From Isosphaera sp. (lineage in GTDB: Bacteria; Planctomycetota; Planctomycetia; Gemmatales; Gemmataceae), in the NCBI GenBank assembly GCA_013822345.1, contig PNKH01000030.1, positions 1-64,000 on the forward strand: a stretch of 64,000 nucleotides of DNA, in the 5' to 3' direction. Shown here piece by piece: positions 50,980 through 60,156 of the stretch; the first letter of the stretch is position 1, and each line of letters begins with the position of its first letter. The notes under the pieces were generated by a model. The model saw only the letters and a program-made list of their open reading frames with translations. It was not told the DNA's origin and searched no databases. The translations under genes were made by a program, and so were the position numbers.

Positions 50980-53499
50980 TCACTTCTTGTCGTCGCTCAG
51001 GATCGCCTTGATCTCGGCCTCCAGGTCGCCGAGGTGCGCGGCGGTGGCGGGGTCCTTCGCCTTCCCCTTCGCCTCCCGCACGTCCTTCTCCAGCTTCCCG
51101 AGCGCGACCCGGGCGACCGCCCGCAGCTCGCCCCCGCGCGGGCCGATGTCGCCGAGGATCGGCAGACCCCGCGGCAGCCCCGGCCCGCCGCCCGGCGAGG
51201 CCGACGCCGGCGGGGTGAACTCCTGCTTCAGGATGTCGACGTAGCTCCGCTGGAGCTGCCGCCGCACCGGGTCGACCTTCGGGTCCCCGGCCTTCAGCTC
51301 CGAGAAGATCCCGGCCTGCAGGTCGTCGACCAGCTCCGCCGGGGTATACGCCTTGTCCCCGAGCAGCACCTCGGCGTCGAACAGCTGCCCCATCTTCGCC
51401 GGCCCGAGCAGCGACGAGAGGAGCGACCGCTGCTGGCCGGTGACGGCCGACGCCGCCCCGGAGAACTTGAACAGGTTCACCACCGCCGGGTCGAGCAGCT
51501 TCGCCGGGGTGGTGAACGCGTTCTCCAGCAGGAACTTCACCGCCGCCTTCTGCTTGTCCTTCGGGACCCGGACGAACGTCTCCGTCCCGCGGCCGCCGAG
51601 GGTCCGGTTCTCGACCACCCCGCCGACCTGCTTGGCCACCGCGGAGAACCACCGCGACCGGTGCCCGACCACCTCCTGGTACGCCTCCTCCAGGAGGCTG
51701 AAGTCCTCGCCCTTGGCGGTCGTCGCCGACACCAGGTGGCCCATCACCCGGTCCAGGTTCTTCAGCCCCAGGGCGGTCGCCTGGACCGGGTCGCTGCCGA
51801 TGTTCTCGGTCAGCACCGTCGGGTCGACCCGGGACGGGGCGTCCTCCCCGCCGAACCGGAGGAACGGGTTCTCGATCTGCTTGGCCGCCCACTCGTCCAG
51901 CGTCTTCCGCTCGTCCTCGGCCGTCTTCATCCCGGGGATCGCCTTGTACCCCCACTCGATCGCGAAGAAGTCGTACGGGGCGAGCTTCGGGATCAGGTGC
52001 TTCGTCTCGATCTTGTCCTCCGGCTGGGCGACGTAGTTGTACCGCCCGTACGACATGATCGACCCGACGCTGCCGTTCTCGGCGGCGAACTTCGGGTCCC
52101 GCAGCTGGCTGACCGAGAACGCCTGGCTGGCCCGGTGGTTGTGCCGCAGCCCGAGGGTGTGCCCGACCTCGTGGGCGGCGATGTACCGCAACAGCTCGCC
52201 GGTCAGCTCGTCGGGGAACGGCAGCTTCCGGGCCCGCTCGTCGACCGCCGAGCACTGGACGAAGTACCACAGCTGGGCGAGCTTCACCACGTCGTGCCAG
52301 AAGATGATGTGGGCGGAGATGATCTCGCCCGACCGCGGGTCGTGGACGTGCGGCCCCATCGCGTTGGCGACCGGCTCGGCCACCCACCGGATCACGCTGT
52401 ACCGGGCGTCCTCCGGGTCCCAGTTCGGGTCCTCGGCCCGGCTCGGGGCGTCCTTGCACACGATCGCGTTCTTGAACCCGGCCTTCTCGAACGCCGGCTG
52501 CCAGTCCTCGACCCCCTTCTTCAGGTACGCCCGCCACTTCTCCGGGATCTCGTTCGACAGGTAGAAGGTGATCGGCTTGACCGGCTCGCTCACCCCGTCC
52601 CCCGGGGTCTTCTTCTCCAGCCGGTAGCGGGTGATGTACTCCCGGTTCCGGGCCCACCCGCGCGGGTCGGCGAAGTCGGTGAACCCCTCGGTGAAGTACC
52701 CGACGCGCGGGTCGAAGAACCGCCCGGTCATCGGGGCCTCCGGCAGGATCGCCAGGCTCTGGTGAACCAGGGCGGTGACGCTCCGGGAGCTGCCGCCGGG
52801 GTTCAGCCCGGGGGGCAGGCCCGGGATGTTCAGCCCGCCCCCGCCGCTGCTCCGGAAGGTGACCGTCGCCCGGGACTCGACGTTCGCCGGGAACGCCTTC
52901 ACGTCCATCACGTACGACCGGGACACGTCGACGCTCGCCCCGGCCCCGCCGGCCGCCCGGGTGATCGGCAGGTCCGGGTAGCCGCCGACGACCGCGTCGG
53001 AGACGTTCACCACCGCCGCCCGGTCCTTCCCCTCGCACTCGACCGCGAACGTGCCGATGATGGCGTCGGTGGCCGAGGCGTCGACCGCCGCCTGGATGGC
53101 CTTCCCGTCGGACCGCTTTCCGAACCCGACCTTCCACAGGTAGATCTTGTTCCCGCGCCGCTCGAACCGGAGGACGGCGTCGCCGAGCGACGCCCCGCCC
53201 CAGCTGCTCCCGCCAGGCCCCTTGGCCACCTCCGCCTGCCACAGGAACAGCCGACCGAGCTTGTCCTGCGGGATCTCGAAGTACACCCTGTCCTCGTGCC
53301 GGTGGACCGCGAACACCCCCGGCTGGGTCTTGAAGTCCTTGGTGATCACGTCGTCGTACTTCTTCAGCTCCCCGGCCTTGGGGGTGGTGGCCCCCTTCGG
53401 GAACGGGAAGCCCTTCGGCAGGTCCTGGGACCGGCCGGGGGACGACAGGGCGACGAGCGCGGCGGCTGCGGTCGCGCACAGGACGAGCCGGGTACGCAT
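50980..53499 (-). CDS. Exported zinc metalloprotease, metzincin-type (DUF4953/DUF5117 family)
   Basis: An 839-residue protein from ATG 53497-53499 with a signal peptide (about 1-24). The zinc site is H443-E-x-x-H447-x-x-G-x-x-H453 (AAHEVGHTLGLRHNH), a complete metzincin signature. Upstream are the DUF5117-like region (FEIPQDKLGRLFLWQAEVAKG, VGYFTEGFTDF) and a DUF5118-like N-terminus. The C-terminal DUF4953-type region includes IMSYGRYNYVAQPEDKI, whose Met could form the Met-turn. It probably degrades proteins or peptides in the periplasm. A TACAAT hexamer lies 49 bp upstream on the same strand. Confidence 0.9.
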   Translation of the reverse strand: MRTRLVLCATAAAALVALSSPGRSQDLPKGFPFPKGATTPKAGELKKYDDVITKDFKTQPGVFAVHRHEDRVYFEIPQDKLGRLFLWQAEVAKGPGGSSWGGASLGDAVLRFERRGNKIYLWKVGFGKRSDGKAIQAAVDASATDAIIGTFAVECEGKDRAAVVNVSDAVVGGYPDLPITRAAGGAGASVDVSRSYVMDVKAFPANVESRATVTFRSSGGGGLNIPGLPPGLNPGGSSRSVTALVHQSLAILPEAPMTGRFFDPRVGYFTEGFTDFADPRGWARNREYITRYRLEKKTPGDGVSEPVKPITFYLSNEIPEKWRAYLKKGVEDWQPAFEKAGFKNAIVCKDAPSRAEDPNWDPEDARYSVIRWVAEPVANAMGPHVHDPRSGEIISAHIIFWHDVVKLAQLWYFVQCSAVDERARKLPFPDELTGELLRYIAAHEVGHTLGLRHNHRASQAFSVSQLRDPKFAAENGSVGSIMSYGRYNYVAQPEDKIETKHLIPKLAPYDFFAIEWGYKAIPGMKTAEDERKTLDEWAAKQIENPFLRFGGEDAPSRVDPTVLTENIGSDPVQATALGLKNLDRVMGHLVSATTAKGEDFSLLEEAYQEVVGHRSRWFSAVAKQVGGVVENRTLGGRGTETFVRVPKDKQKAAVKFLLENAFTTPAKLLDPAVVNLFKFSGAASAVTGQQRSLLSSLLGPAKMGQLFDAEVLLGDKAYTPAELVDDLQAGIFSELKAGDPKVDPVRRQLQRSYVDILKQEFTPPASASPGGGPGLPRGLPILGDIGPRGGELRAVARVALGKLEKDVREAKGKAKDPATAAHLGDLEAEIKAILSDDKK

Positions 53500-53547
53500 G
53501 GTTGGCACCACGGGAGAGGGGACCATCAGGATGGGAAAGCTGAGGAG

Positions 53548-53553
53548 ATTGTA
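53548..53553 (-). promoter_or_regulatory. -10-like TACAAT upstream of the metalloprotease gene
   Basis: TACAAT on the minus strand, 49 bp before the ATG at 53499. The -35 region is weak (TGGCAA at an 18-bp spacing). The same hexamer occurs near two other gene starts in the window (31790 and 39032). Confidence 0.3.
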
Positions 53554-53699
53554 CGGCGTGGGCCGGCCGGATTGCCAGTCCCGACCGTGACGGCCGGGGA
53601 AGAATCCGGGCGGAATAACCGGCACGTTCGGCCGAGCGCCCGGGCGGTCGGCGGCCGATCGTCCGGAAGCGCGACCCCACGCCCCCGGAGTTCCCCGGC

Positions 53700-54551
53700 A
53701 TGACCCCGCTGGTGTTGCTCGCCCTGACCGCCGGCGCCGAACCGGCCGCGGGGCCGGTGGTGGCCGAGAGGCGGCTACCGTCGGTGCTGCGGCCACTCGC
53801 CCGGCTCCGGGCTAAGGAGGAGGACCTGGCCCGGCCCGGGTTCGGCAAGCCGGCGCCGGCCGGGTCGTACCTCTGGCAGCCGACGTACGAGCTGGACTTC
53901 TGTCTCCGCGGCCCGACCCGGGAGTACCGGCCGCAACCCGGTGACATCGTGCTGTCAACGGACGGGTCGGTGTTCTGGACGGCGATGCACAACCTGGCCG
54001 GGACGAGCCACCCGACGCACTCGATGGTGGTGTTCGCGTTCCCCGACGGGTCGCTCGGCATCCTGGAGGGCGGCCCGCACGACACGCTCAAGTGCCGGGT
54101 GCTGGACCCGCTCGCCCACATGCTGACCTACGAGGCGGAGGGGCGGGTGTGGGTGCGGCGGCGGGCCGTCCCGCTCACGGCCGAGGAGTCGTGCCGGCTG
54201 ACCGAGTTCGCGCTCGCGGCCGACGGCCGGCGGTTCGCGCTCGGCCGGCTGGCCGGGCAGCTGACCGTGTTCCGCACCCGCGGCCCGGTCCGCACCGCGT
54301 TCGTCGGAAAACCTCAGGGTCTCGACCGGAACAGCTACTTCTGCAGCGAACTGGTGATGGAAGCGCTGGCGTACGCCGGGTTGGTCGACCCGCGGACGGC
54401 GCGGCCGTCGGCGACGTACCCGCGCGACATCTACATGGACGCGTCGCCGAACCCGTACCTGAACCGGCACCTGCACCTGTCCCCGGCGTGGGACCCGCCG
54501 GCCCGGTGGACGAGCGCCCCGGACGGCCCGGGTGTTGAACCGCGGCGGTAA
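53700..54551 (+). CDS. Permuted NlpC/P60-like (YiiX family) hydrolase
   Basis: A 283-residue protein with a short hydrophobic N-terminus (MTPLVLLALTAGAEPAAG) that may be a signal peptide. It has the order of circularly permuted papain-fold enzymes of the YiiX/YebB type: GDIVLS (81-86), the histidine in THSMVVF (H107), and the cysteine in NSYFCSELVMEALAYAG (C215) late in the chain. Such enzymes cleave amide bonds in peptidoglycan peptides or lipids. The gene is divergent from the metalloprotease, with 200 bp between starts, and is followed by a family B palindrome. Confidence 0.85.
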   Translation: MTPLVLLALTAGAEPAAGPVVAERRLPSVLRPLARLRAKEEDLARPGFGKPAPAGSYLWQPTYELDFCLRGPTREYRPQPGDIVLSTDGSVFWTAMHNLAGTSHPTHSMVVFAFPDGSLGILEGGPHDTLKCRVLDPLAHMLTYEAEGRVWVRRRAVPLTAEESCRLTEFALAADGRRFALGRLAGQLTVFRTRGPVRTAFVGKPQGLDRNSYFCSELVMEALAYAGLVDPRTARPSATYPRDIYMDASPNPYLNRHLHLSPAWDPPARWTSAPDGPGVEPRR

Positions 54552-54578
54552 GTGTGGACAATGCGCCGGTAGCATCCC

Positions 54579-54638
54579 CCTGGACCGCGGCCGTCCCGGC
54601 CGCTGCCGTTCGAGCGGCCGGGACGGCCGCGGTCCAGG
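54579..54638. repeat. Palindrome, family B (compact copy)
   Basis: Perfect 26-bp arms 54579-54604 and 54613-54638 with an 8-nt loop. The arm is CCTGGACCGCGGCCGTCCCG plus GCCGCT. It ends 20 bp before the ATG of the DUF1549/DUF1553 gene. Confidence 0.93.
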
Positions 54639-54658
54639 ACTGACGCCCCGGACGCGCC

Positions 54659-57565
54659 ATGCCCCGCCTCCCCGCCGCGCTCGTCCTCGTCGCGCTCGCC
54701 GAGCCGCTGTCGGCGGCTCCGCCGGACTTCGACCGCGAGGTCGCGCCGGTGCTGGCCGCCCGCTGCCTCGACTGCCACTCCGGGCCGAAGCCGAAGGGCG
54801 ACCTCGACCTGTCCCGCAAGGCCGGCGTCGACCCGGCCGAGGTGTGGCGGCGGGTCGAGGCCGGGGAGATGCCGCCGAAGAAGCCGCTGCCGGCGGCCGA
54901 GGCGAAGGTGCTGAAGGCGTGGGTGGACGGCGGGGCGAAGTGGGGCACCGACCCGATCGACCCGTTCCGCTTCACCACGGCGGCGCGGGCCGGGTACGAC
55001 TGGTGGAGCCTGCAGCCGGTGAAGCGGCCGACTCCGCCGCCCGGCCGCCACCCGGTCGACGCGTTCGTCCTCGCCAGGTTGAGTGACAAGGGGTTGTCAC
55101 CGTCGCCGCCGGCCGACCGCCGGGCGCTCGTCCGCCGCGTCACGTTCGACCTGACCGGCCTCCCGCCGGCGCCGGAGGAAGTCGAGGCGTTCGTCAACGA
55201 CCGTGCCGCCGACGCCTACGAGAAGGTGGTCGACCGGCTGCTGGCGTCGCCGCACTACGGCGAGCGGTGGGCCCGCCACTGGCTCGACGTCGTCCGGTAC
55301 GGGGAGACCGACGGGTTCGAGCGGAACGCACCCCGCCCGACCGCCTGGCACTACCGCGACTGGGTCATCCGGGCGCTGAACGCCGACCTCCCGTACGACG
55401 AGTTCGCCCGGCTGCAGCTCGCCGGCGACGTCCTCCGTCCCGACGACCCCGACGCGGTGAAGGCGACCGGGTTCCTCGTCACCGGGGTCCACAACACGGT
55501 CCTCGGCAACGACCGGATGCGGGCGGTCGCCCGGCAGGACGAGCTGGAGGACATCGTCGGGGCGGTCGGGCAGACGTTCCTCGGGGTGACGGCGAACTGC
55601 GCCCGCTGCCACGACCACAAGTTCGACCCGGTCTCGCAGACCGACTACTACCGGCTCGCCGCGGCGCTGTCCGGGGTCGGGTTCGGCGAGCGGCCGCTGC
55701 CGGACACGAAGGGCGGGGCGGAGGTGGTGCGGTTACAGAAGCGGCTCGACGAGGTGGCGCGGGAGTTGGACGCGGTCGAGGGGCCGGCCCGGAAGGCGGT
55801 GCTCGCGGAGCAGGGCCGCAACGGGGTCGCGCCGCCGTCGCCGGTGGCCGCATGGGACTTCCGCTTCGGCGGGGACGATCTCGTCGGGAAGCTGCACGCC
55901 AAGCCGGTCGGCGGGGCGAAGTTCACCCCGGACGGCGCCACCCTCGACGGCAAGACCGGGCTGGTGCGCACCCCGCCGCTGCCGTTCGACCTGAAGGCGA
56001 AGACGCTCGAGGCGTGGGTGAGGCTCGACGGCCTGGCCCAGCGCGGCGGGGGCGTCATCACGGTGCAGACGCCGACCGGGAGCGAGTTCGACTCCGTCGT
56101 GTACGGCGAGCAGGAGGCCGGCCGGTGGATGGCCGGGAGCGAGTTCTTCCGCCGCACCCGGTCGTTCGCCGGCCCCGAGGAGACCGGGAAGGACTTCGTC
56201 CACGTCGCGGTCACGCTCGCGGCCGACGGCACGGTGGCCGCGTACCGGAACGGCAAGCCGTACGGCAAGGGCTACGCGGCGAAAGGGCCGGCGGCGTTCG
56301 CGGCCGGGAAGGCGGTGGTGGTGTTCGGGTGCCGGCACGAGCCGGCCGGCGGGAACAAGATGCTCGCCGGGACGGTGTCGGCGGCCAGGTTGTATGACAC
56401 CGCGTTGTCACCGGAGCAGGTGGCGGCGGCGTTCGCGGCCGGCCCGGCGGTGGTGTCGGACGCGGCGGTCGAGGCGAAACTCACTCCGGGGGAGCGGGCG
56501 ACCCGCGCCGCCCTTCGGAAGCAGCGCGGCGAGTTGACGACCGAGCTCGACGGCTTGCGGCAGCGGGCGTCGGGGAAGGCGTACGCCAACGTGCCGCAAG
56601 CGCCGGGGGTGACGCGGTTCCTCGCCCGCGGCGACATCGACCAGCCCGGGGCGGCCGTCGCCCCCGGCGGGCTGCCGGCGGTCCGCGGCACCGCCGACTT
56701 CGGCCTCGCCCCGGACGCCCCCGACGCCGACCGCCGCCGCAGGCTCGCCGGGTGGGTCGCCTCGCCGCAGAACCCGCTGTTCGCCCGGGTGATGGTGAAC
56801 CGCGTCTGGCACTACCACTTCGGCGCCGGGCTGGTCGAGACGCCGAGCGACCTCGGGTTCAACGGCGGCCGGCCGAGCCACCCGGAGCTGCTCGACTGGC
56901 TCGCCGCCGAGTTCGCTGACCGCAAGTTCAGCCTGAAGGCGCTGCACCGGCTGGTCGTCACGTCGGCGACCTACCGGCAGGCGTCCGCCCCGCGGAAGGA
57001 CGCCCTCGCGGTCGACGCCGACAACCGCCTACTGTGGCGGTACCGGCCGCACCGGCTGGAGGGCGAGGCGGTCCGCGACGCGATGCTGGCGGTGAGCGGG
57101 CTGCTGAACCCGGAGGTCGGCGGGAAGGGGTTCAGCGACTACCGCGAGAGGAACTTCAACGGGACCGCGTACTTCGACCCGTTCGACCCCGTCGGCCCGG
57201 AGTTCCACCGCCGCAGCGTCTACCGGTTCACGCCCCGCGGCGGGAACCAAGGACTGCTCGACGCCTTCGACTGCCCCGACCCGGCGGCCGCGGCGCCGCG
57301 GCGGGCGGTGACGACGACCCCGCTCCAGGCGCTGGCGCTGTGGAACAACGGGTTCGCGCTGCGGGCCGCCGACGCCCTCGCGGCGCGGGTGGCGAAGGAG
57401 GCGGACGGCGTCGGGAATCAGGTGGCGCGTGCGTGGCGGCTGGCTTACGGCCGCGACCCGACGGCCGCGGAGGCGAAGCTCGCCGCGGACCTGGTCGCCG
57501 CCCACGGGCTGAAGGCGCTCGCCCGGGCGCTGTTCAACAGCAACGAGTTCGTCACCGTCGAGTGA
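54659..57565 (+). CDS. Planctomycete cytochrome c protein: PSCyt1-DUF1549-LamG-DUF1553
   Basis: A 968-residue exported protein, signal peptide about 1-20. Near the N-terminus is a PSCyt1 heme motif, C36-LD-C39-H40. A DUF1549 domain follows (DAFVLARLSDKGLSPSPPADRRALVRRVTFDLTGLP and YGERWARHWLDVVRYGETDGFERN), including a second CxxCH, C314-AR-C317-H318 in CARCHDHKFDPVSQTDYY. Residues about 395-530 are a concanavalin/LamG-like sugar-binding insert. DUF1553 closes the protein (FARVMVNRVWHYHFGAGLVETPSDLGFNGG, TTPLQALALWNN). It is probably a periplasmic redox protein for polymer breakdown. Its stop overlaps the DUF1501 start (GTGA). Confidence 0.95.
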   Translation: MPRLPAALVLVALAEPLSAAPPDFDREVAPVLAARCLDCHSGPKPKGDLDLSRKAGVDPAEVWRRVEAGEMPPKKPLPAAEAKVLKAWVDGGAKWGTDPIDPFRFTTAARAGYDWWSLQPVKRPTPPPGRHPVDAFVLARLSDKGLSPSPPADRRALVRRVTFDLTGLPPAPEEVEAFVNDRAADAYEKVVDRLLASPHYGERWARHWLDVVRYGETDGFERNAPRPTAWHYRDWVIRALNADLPYDEFARLQLAGDVLRPDDPDAVKATGFLVTGVHNTVLGNDRMRAVARQDELEDIVGAVGQTFLGVTANCARCHDHKFDPVSQTDYYRLAAALSGVGFGERPLPDTKGGAEVVRLQKRLDEVARELDAVEGPARKAVLAEQGRNGVAPPSPVAAWDFRFGGDDLVGKLHAKPVGGAKFTPDGATLDGKTGLVRTPPLPFDLKAKTLEAWVRLDGLAQRGGGVITVQTPTGSEFDSVVYGEQEAGRWMAGSEFFRRTRSFAGPEETGKDFVHVAVTLAADGTVAAYRNGKPYGKGYAAKGPAAFAAGKAVVVFGCRHEPAGGNKMLAGTVSAARLYDTALSPEQVAAAFAAGPAVVSDAAVEAKLTPGERATRAALRKQRGELTTELDGLRQRASGKAYANVPQAPGVTRFLARGDIDQPGAAVAPGGLPAVRGTADFGLAPDAPDADRRRRLAGWVASPQNPLFARVMVNRVWHYHFGAGLVETPSDLGFNGGRPSHPELLDWLAAEFADRKFSLKALHRLVVTSATYRQASAPRKDALAVDADNRLLWRYRPHRLEGEAVRDAMLAVSGLLNPEVGGKGFSDYRERNFNGTAYFDPFDPVGPEFHRRSVYRFTPRGGNQGLLDAFDCPDPAAAAPRRAVTTTPLQALALWNNGFALRAADALAARVAKEADGVGNQVARAWRLAYGRDPTAAEAKLAADLVAAHGLKALARALFNSNEFVTVE

Positions 57566-58932
57566 GTCCCCGTTTAGCCGCGACCGCGTCCCTCCACCTC
57601 CTCCTGCGCGACGGCGTCGTGTCGGCAGCCCCGCGGCCGGTCGCCAAGGCGAAGCGGGCGGTCCAGGTCTCGCTCGTCGGCGGGATGAGCCACCTCGACA
57701 GCTTCGACCACAAGCCGGAACTCGCCAGGCGGCACGGGCAGTCGCTCCAGACCGACACCAAGCCGGACGTGTTCTTCGGCCAGGTCGGCCGGCTGCGGAA
57801 ACCCGACTGGGAGTTCAAGCAGCGCGGCAAGTCCGGCCTGTGGGTGTCGGAGCTGTTCCCGCACCTCGCCGCCGTGTCGGACGACCTGACCGTGATCCGG
57901 TCGATGACCGCCGACAGCGCGAACCACACCCCGGCGCTGTTCGTGCAGAACAGCGGGTTCCAGTTCAACGGGTACCCCGCGCTCGGGTCGTGGCTCAGCT
58001 ACGGCCTCGGCACGCTGGCCGACGACCTGCCGGCGTTCGTGGTGCTGCCGGACGGCCGCGGCGACCCGAACGGGGCGGCGTCGAACTGGTCGAGCGGGTT
58101 CCTGCCGGCCCAGCACCAGGGGGTGACGTTCCGCGGCGGGGAGTCGCCGGTCCGCGACCTGTTCCCCGAGAAGCCGGTCGGCGCCGCGGAGGAGAACGAC
58201 TCGCGCCGGTTCCTCGGCAAGCTGAACGCCCTCCACCTGGAGCGCCGCGGCGGGGAGGCGGACCTCGCGGCGCGAATCACGAGTTACGAGCTGGCGGCGA
58301 AGATGCAGCTGGCGGTGCCGGCGGTGGCGGACTTGGCGAAGGAGGCGGCGCGGACGAAGGCGGCGTACGGGCTGGACGAAGCGGTCACGGCCGACTGCGG
58401 GCGGCGGTGCCTGCTGGCCCGGCGGCTGCTCGAGCGCGGGGTGCGGTTCGTGCAGGTGTACAGCGGCGGGCCGATCGCCGGGACGCCGCGGACGAGCTGG
58501 GACGCGCACGAGAACGTCCGCGAGAACCACGGGGCCGAGGCCGCCCGGATCGACCGGCCGGTCGCGGCCCTGCTCGCCGACCTGAAGGCCCGCGGGATGC
58601 TCGCCGACACGCTCGTGATCTTCACCACCGAGTTCGGCCGGACGCCGTTCACGCAGAGCGCCGGGGACGTGGTCGGGACCGGCCGGGACCACAACAAGTA
58701 CGGGTTCTCGTGCTGGCTCGCCGGGGCCGGCCTGAAGCCCGGCCTGGCGTTCGGGGCGACCGACGAGGTCGGGTGGAAGGCGGCCGAGCACCCGGTCGCG
58801 TGGCACGACTTCCACGCCACCGTCCTGCACCTGCTCGGCATCGACCACGAGCGGCTGACGTACTACCACAACGGCATCAAGCGCCGCCTCACGAACGTCC
58901 ACGGCGAGGTGGTGAAGGGCGTCCTCGCCTGA
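57562..58932 (+). CDS. DUF1501 protein, partner of the DUF1549/DUF1553 protein
   Basis: A 456-residue protein whose GTG start (57562) overlaps the upstream TGA by 4 bp. It has the DUF1501 motifs [66 protein letters not shown] and GRDHNKYGFSCWLAGAG. The N-terminus is short (MSPRLAATASLHLLLRDGVVSAAP) and lacks the twin-arginine signal seen in the copy at 13308-14765, so its export route is unclear or it travels with its partner. These two genes form the standard planctomycete pair. Confidence 0.93.
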   Translation: MSPRLAATASLHLLLRDGVVSAAPRPVAKAKRAVQVSLVGGMSHLDSFDHKPELARRHGQSLQTDTKPDVFFGQVGRLRKPDWEFKQRGKSGLWVSELFPHLAAVSDDLTVIRSMTADSANHTPALFVQNSGFQFNGYPALGSWLSYGLGTLADDLPAFVVLPDGRGDPNGAASNWSSGFLPAQHQGVTFRGGESPVRDLFPEKPVGAAEENDSRRFLGKLNALHLERRGGEADLAARITSYELAAKMQLAVPAVADLAKEAARTKAAYGLDEAVTADCGRRCLLARRLLERGVRFVQVYSGGPIAGTPRTSWDAHENVRENHGAEAARIDRPVAALLADLKARGMLADTLVIFTTEFGRTPFTQSAGDVVGTGRDHNKYGFSCWLAGAGLKPGLAFGATDEVGWKAAEHPVAWHDFHATVLHLLGIDHERLTYYHNGIKRRLTNVHGEVVKGVLA

Positions 58933-59029
58933 CGCCGCGCGAACCCGGCGGCGGACTCCGTGTCACCCCCTCCGTATCTTGATGGATGGCGGGCGCGGCC
59001 CGCCGTTCTCCAACCCGTGGGGGTGTGCC

Positions 59030-60046
59030 GTGTCCGTGAACGTGGCGGTGGTCGGCGCGACCGGGGCCGTGGGCGACCTGATGCGGACGGTGCTCGCCGA
59101 GCGCCACTTCCCGCTGAAGTCGGTCAAGTTCCTCGCCTCGGAGAAGAGCGCCGGCAAACCGGTCACGTTCGCCGGCCGGACGTACACCGTCGAGCCGCTC
59201 CGGCCGGAGGCGTTCGCCGGCGTCCAGATTGTGCTGAGCAGCACGCCCGGCTCCGTGAGCAAGGAGTTTTCGCCGATCGCGGCGAAGGCCGGCGCGATCG
59301 TCGTCGACAACTCGTCCGCGTGGCGGATGGACCCGGACTGCCCGCTGGTGGTGCCGGAGGTGAACGCCGACCAGCTGCACCACATCAAGAAGGGGATCGT
59401 CGCCAACCCGAACTGCGTCGCCATCCCGCTGTGCGTGGCCGTCAAGCCGCTGCACGACCTCGGCCGGATCAAGCGGATCGTGGTGTCGACGTACCAGTCG
59501 TCGTCCGGGAAGGGGGCGAAGGGGCTGATCGACTTCGCCAACCAGATGTCGGCGTGGGCGGCGGGGAACCCGGTCCCGGCGCCGACCGCCCACCGGGCGC
59601 AGCTCGCCGGGAACGTCGTCACCCTCGACTGGACGCTCGACCCGAACGGGTTCACCGAGGAGGAGAACAAGGTCGTCAACGAGACGAAGAAGATCCTCGG
59701 GGACGCGACGATCGGGGTCTGCCCGACGTGCGTCCGGGTGCCGGTGAGGGTGGCCCACTCGGAGGCGATCACGGTCGAGTTCCACCGCCCGGTGTCGGTC
59801 GAGGCGGCGCGGGCGGCGCTGGCGAAGGCCCCGGGCGTGACCCTGATGGACGAGGCGAAGGGCGAGTTCCCGCAGCCGATCCACGCCGAGGGGAGCGACA
59901 GCACGTTCGTCGGCCGGGTGCGGCAGGACCCGTCGAACCCGAACGCCCTGTGCCTGTGGGTGGTGAGCGACAACCTCCGCAAGGGGGCCGCGACGAACGC
60001 CGTCCAGTGCGCCGAAGAGTTGGTGAAGCGCGGGATCGTGAAGTGA
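59030..60046 (+). CDS. asd: Aspartate-semialdehyde dehydrogenase
   Basis: A 338-residue cytoplasmic enzyme reducing aspartyl-phosphate to aspartate semialdehyde with NADPH, the branch point to lysine (and diaminopimelate), threonine and methionine. The NADP-binding loop is VVGATGAVG near the start. The catalytic cysteine is C129 in VANPNCVAIPL. The substrate-binding QSSSGKGAKG (STYQSSSGKG) and the late RQDPSNPNALCLWVVSDNLRKGAATNAVQ are intact. I chose GTG 59030 because the Rossmann fold begins six residues later; an in-frame ATG at 58979 would add 17 unlikely residues. Confidence 0.96.
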   Translation: MSVNVAVVGATGAVGDLMRTVLAERHFPLKSVKFLASEKSAGKPVTFAGRTYTVEPLRPEAFAGVQIVLSSTPGSVSKEFSPIAAKAGAIVVDNSSAWRMDPDCPLVVPEVNADQLHHIKKGIVANPNCVAIPLCVAVKPLHDLGRIKRIVVSTYQSSSGKGAKGLIDFANQMSAWAAGNPVPAPTAHRAQLAGNVVTLDWTLDPNGFTEEENKVVNETKKILGDATIGVCPTCVRVPVRVAHSEAITVEFHRPVSVEAARAALAKAPGVTLMDEAKGEFPQPIHAEGSDSTFVGRVRQDPSNPNALCLWVVSDNLRKGAATNAVQCAEELVKRGIVK

Positions 60047-60051
60047 GTCCG

Positions 60052-60149
60052 GGCGAACCCCGACCGTCAGGGAGGGGGTGACGTCACCCCCGCGTGAGGT
60101 GACACCCCCGCGCGCGTCGCTACCCCGTCGCTCACGCTCCGGGTTCGCC
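60052..60149. repeat. Chimeric palindrome, family C left arm with family A-like right end
   Basis: 60052-60091 repeats the family C sequence found at 20989-21029 almost base for base. The right end (60127-60149, GTCGCTCACGCTCCGGGTTC...) instead resembles the family A right arm. The outer ends GGCGAACCC and GGGTTCGCC still pair. It lies between asd and truA. Confidence 0.8.
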
Positions 60150-60156
60150 GAAACCC

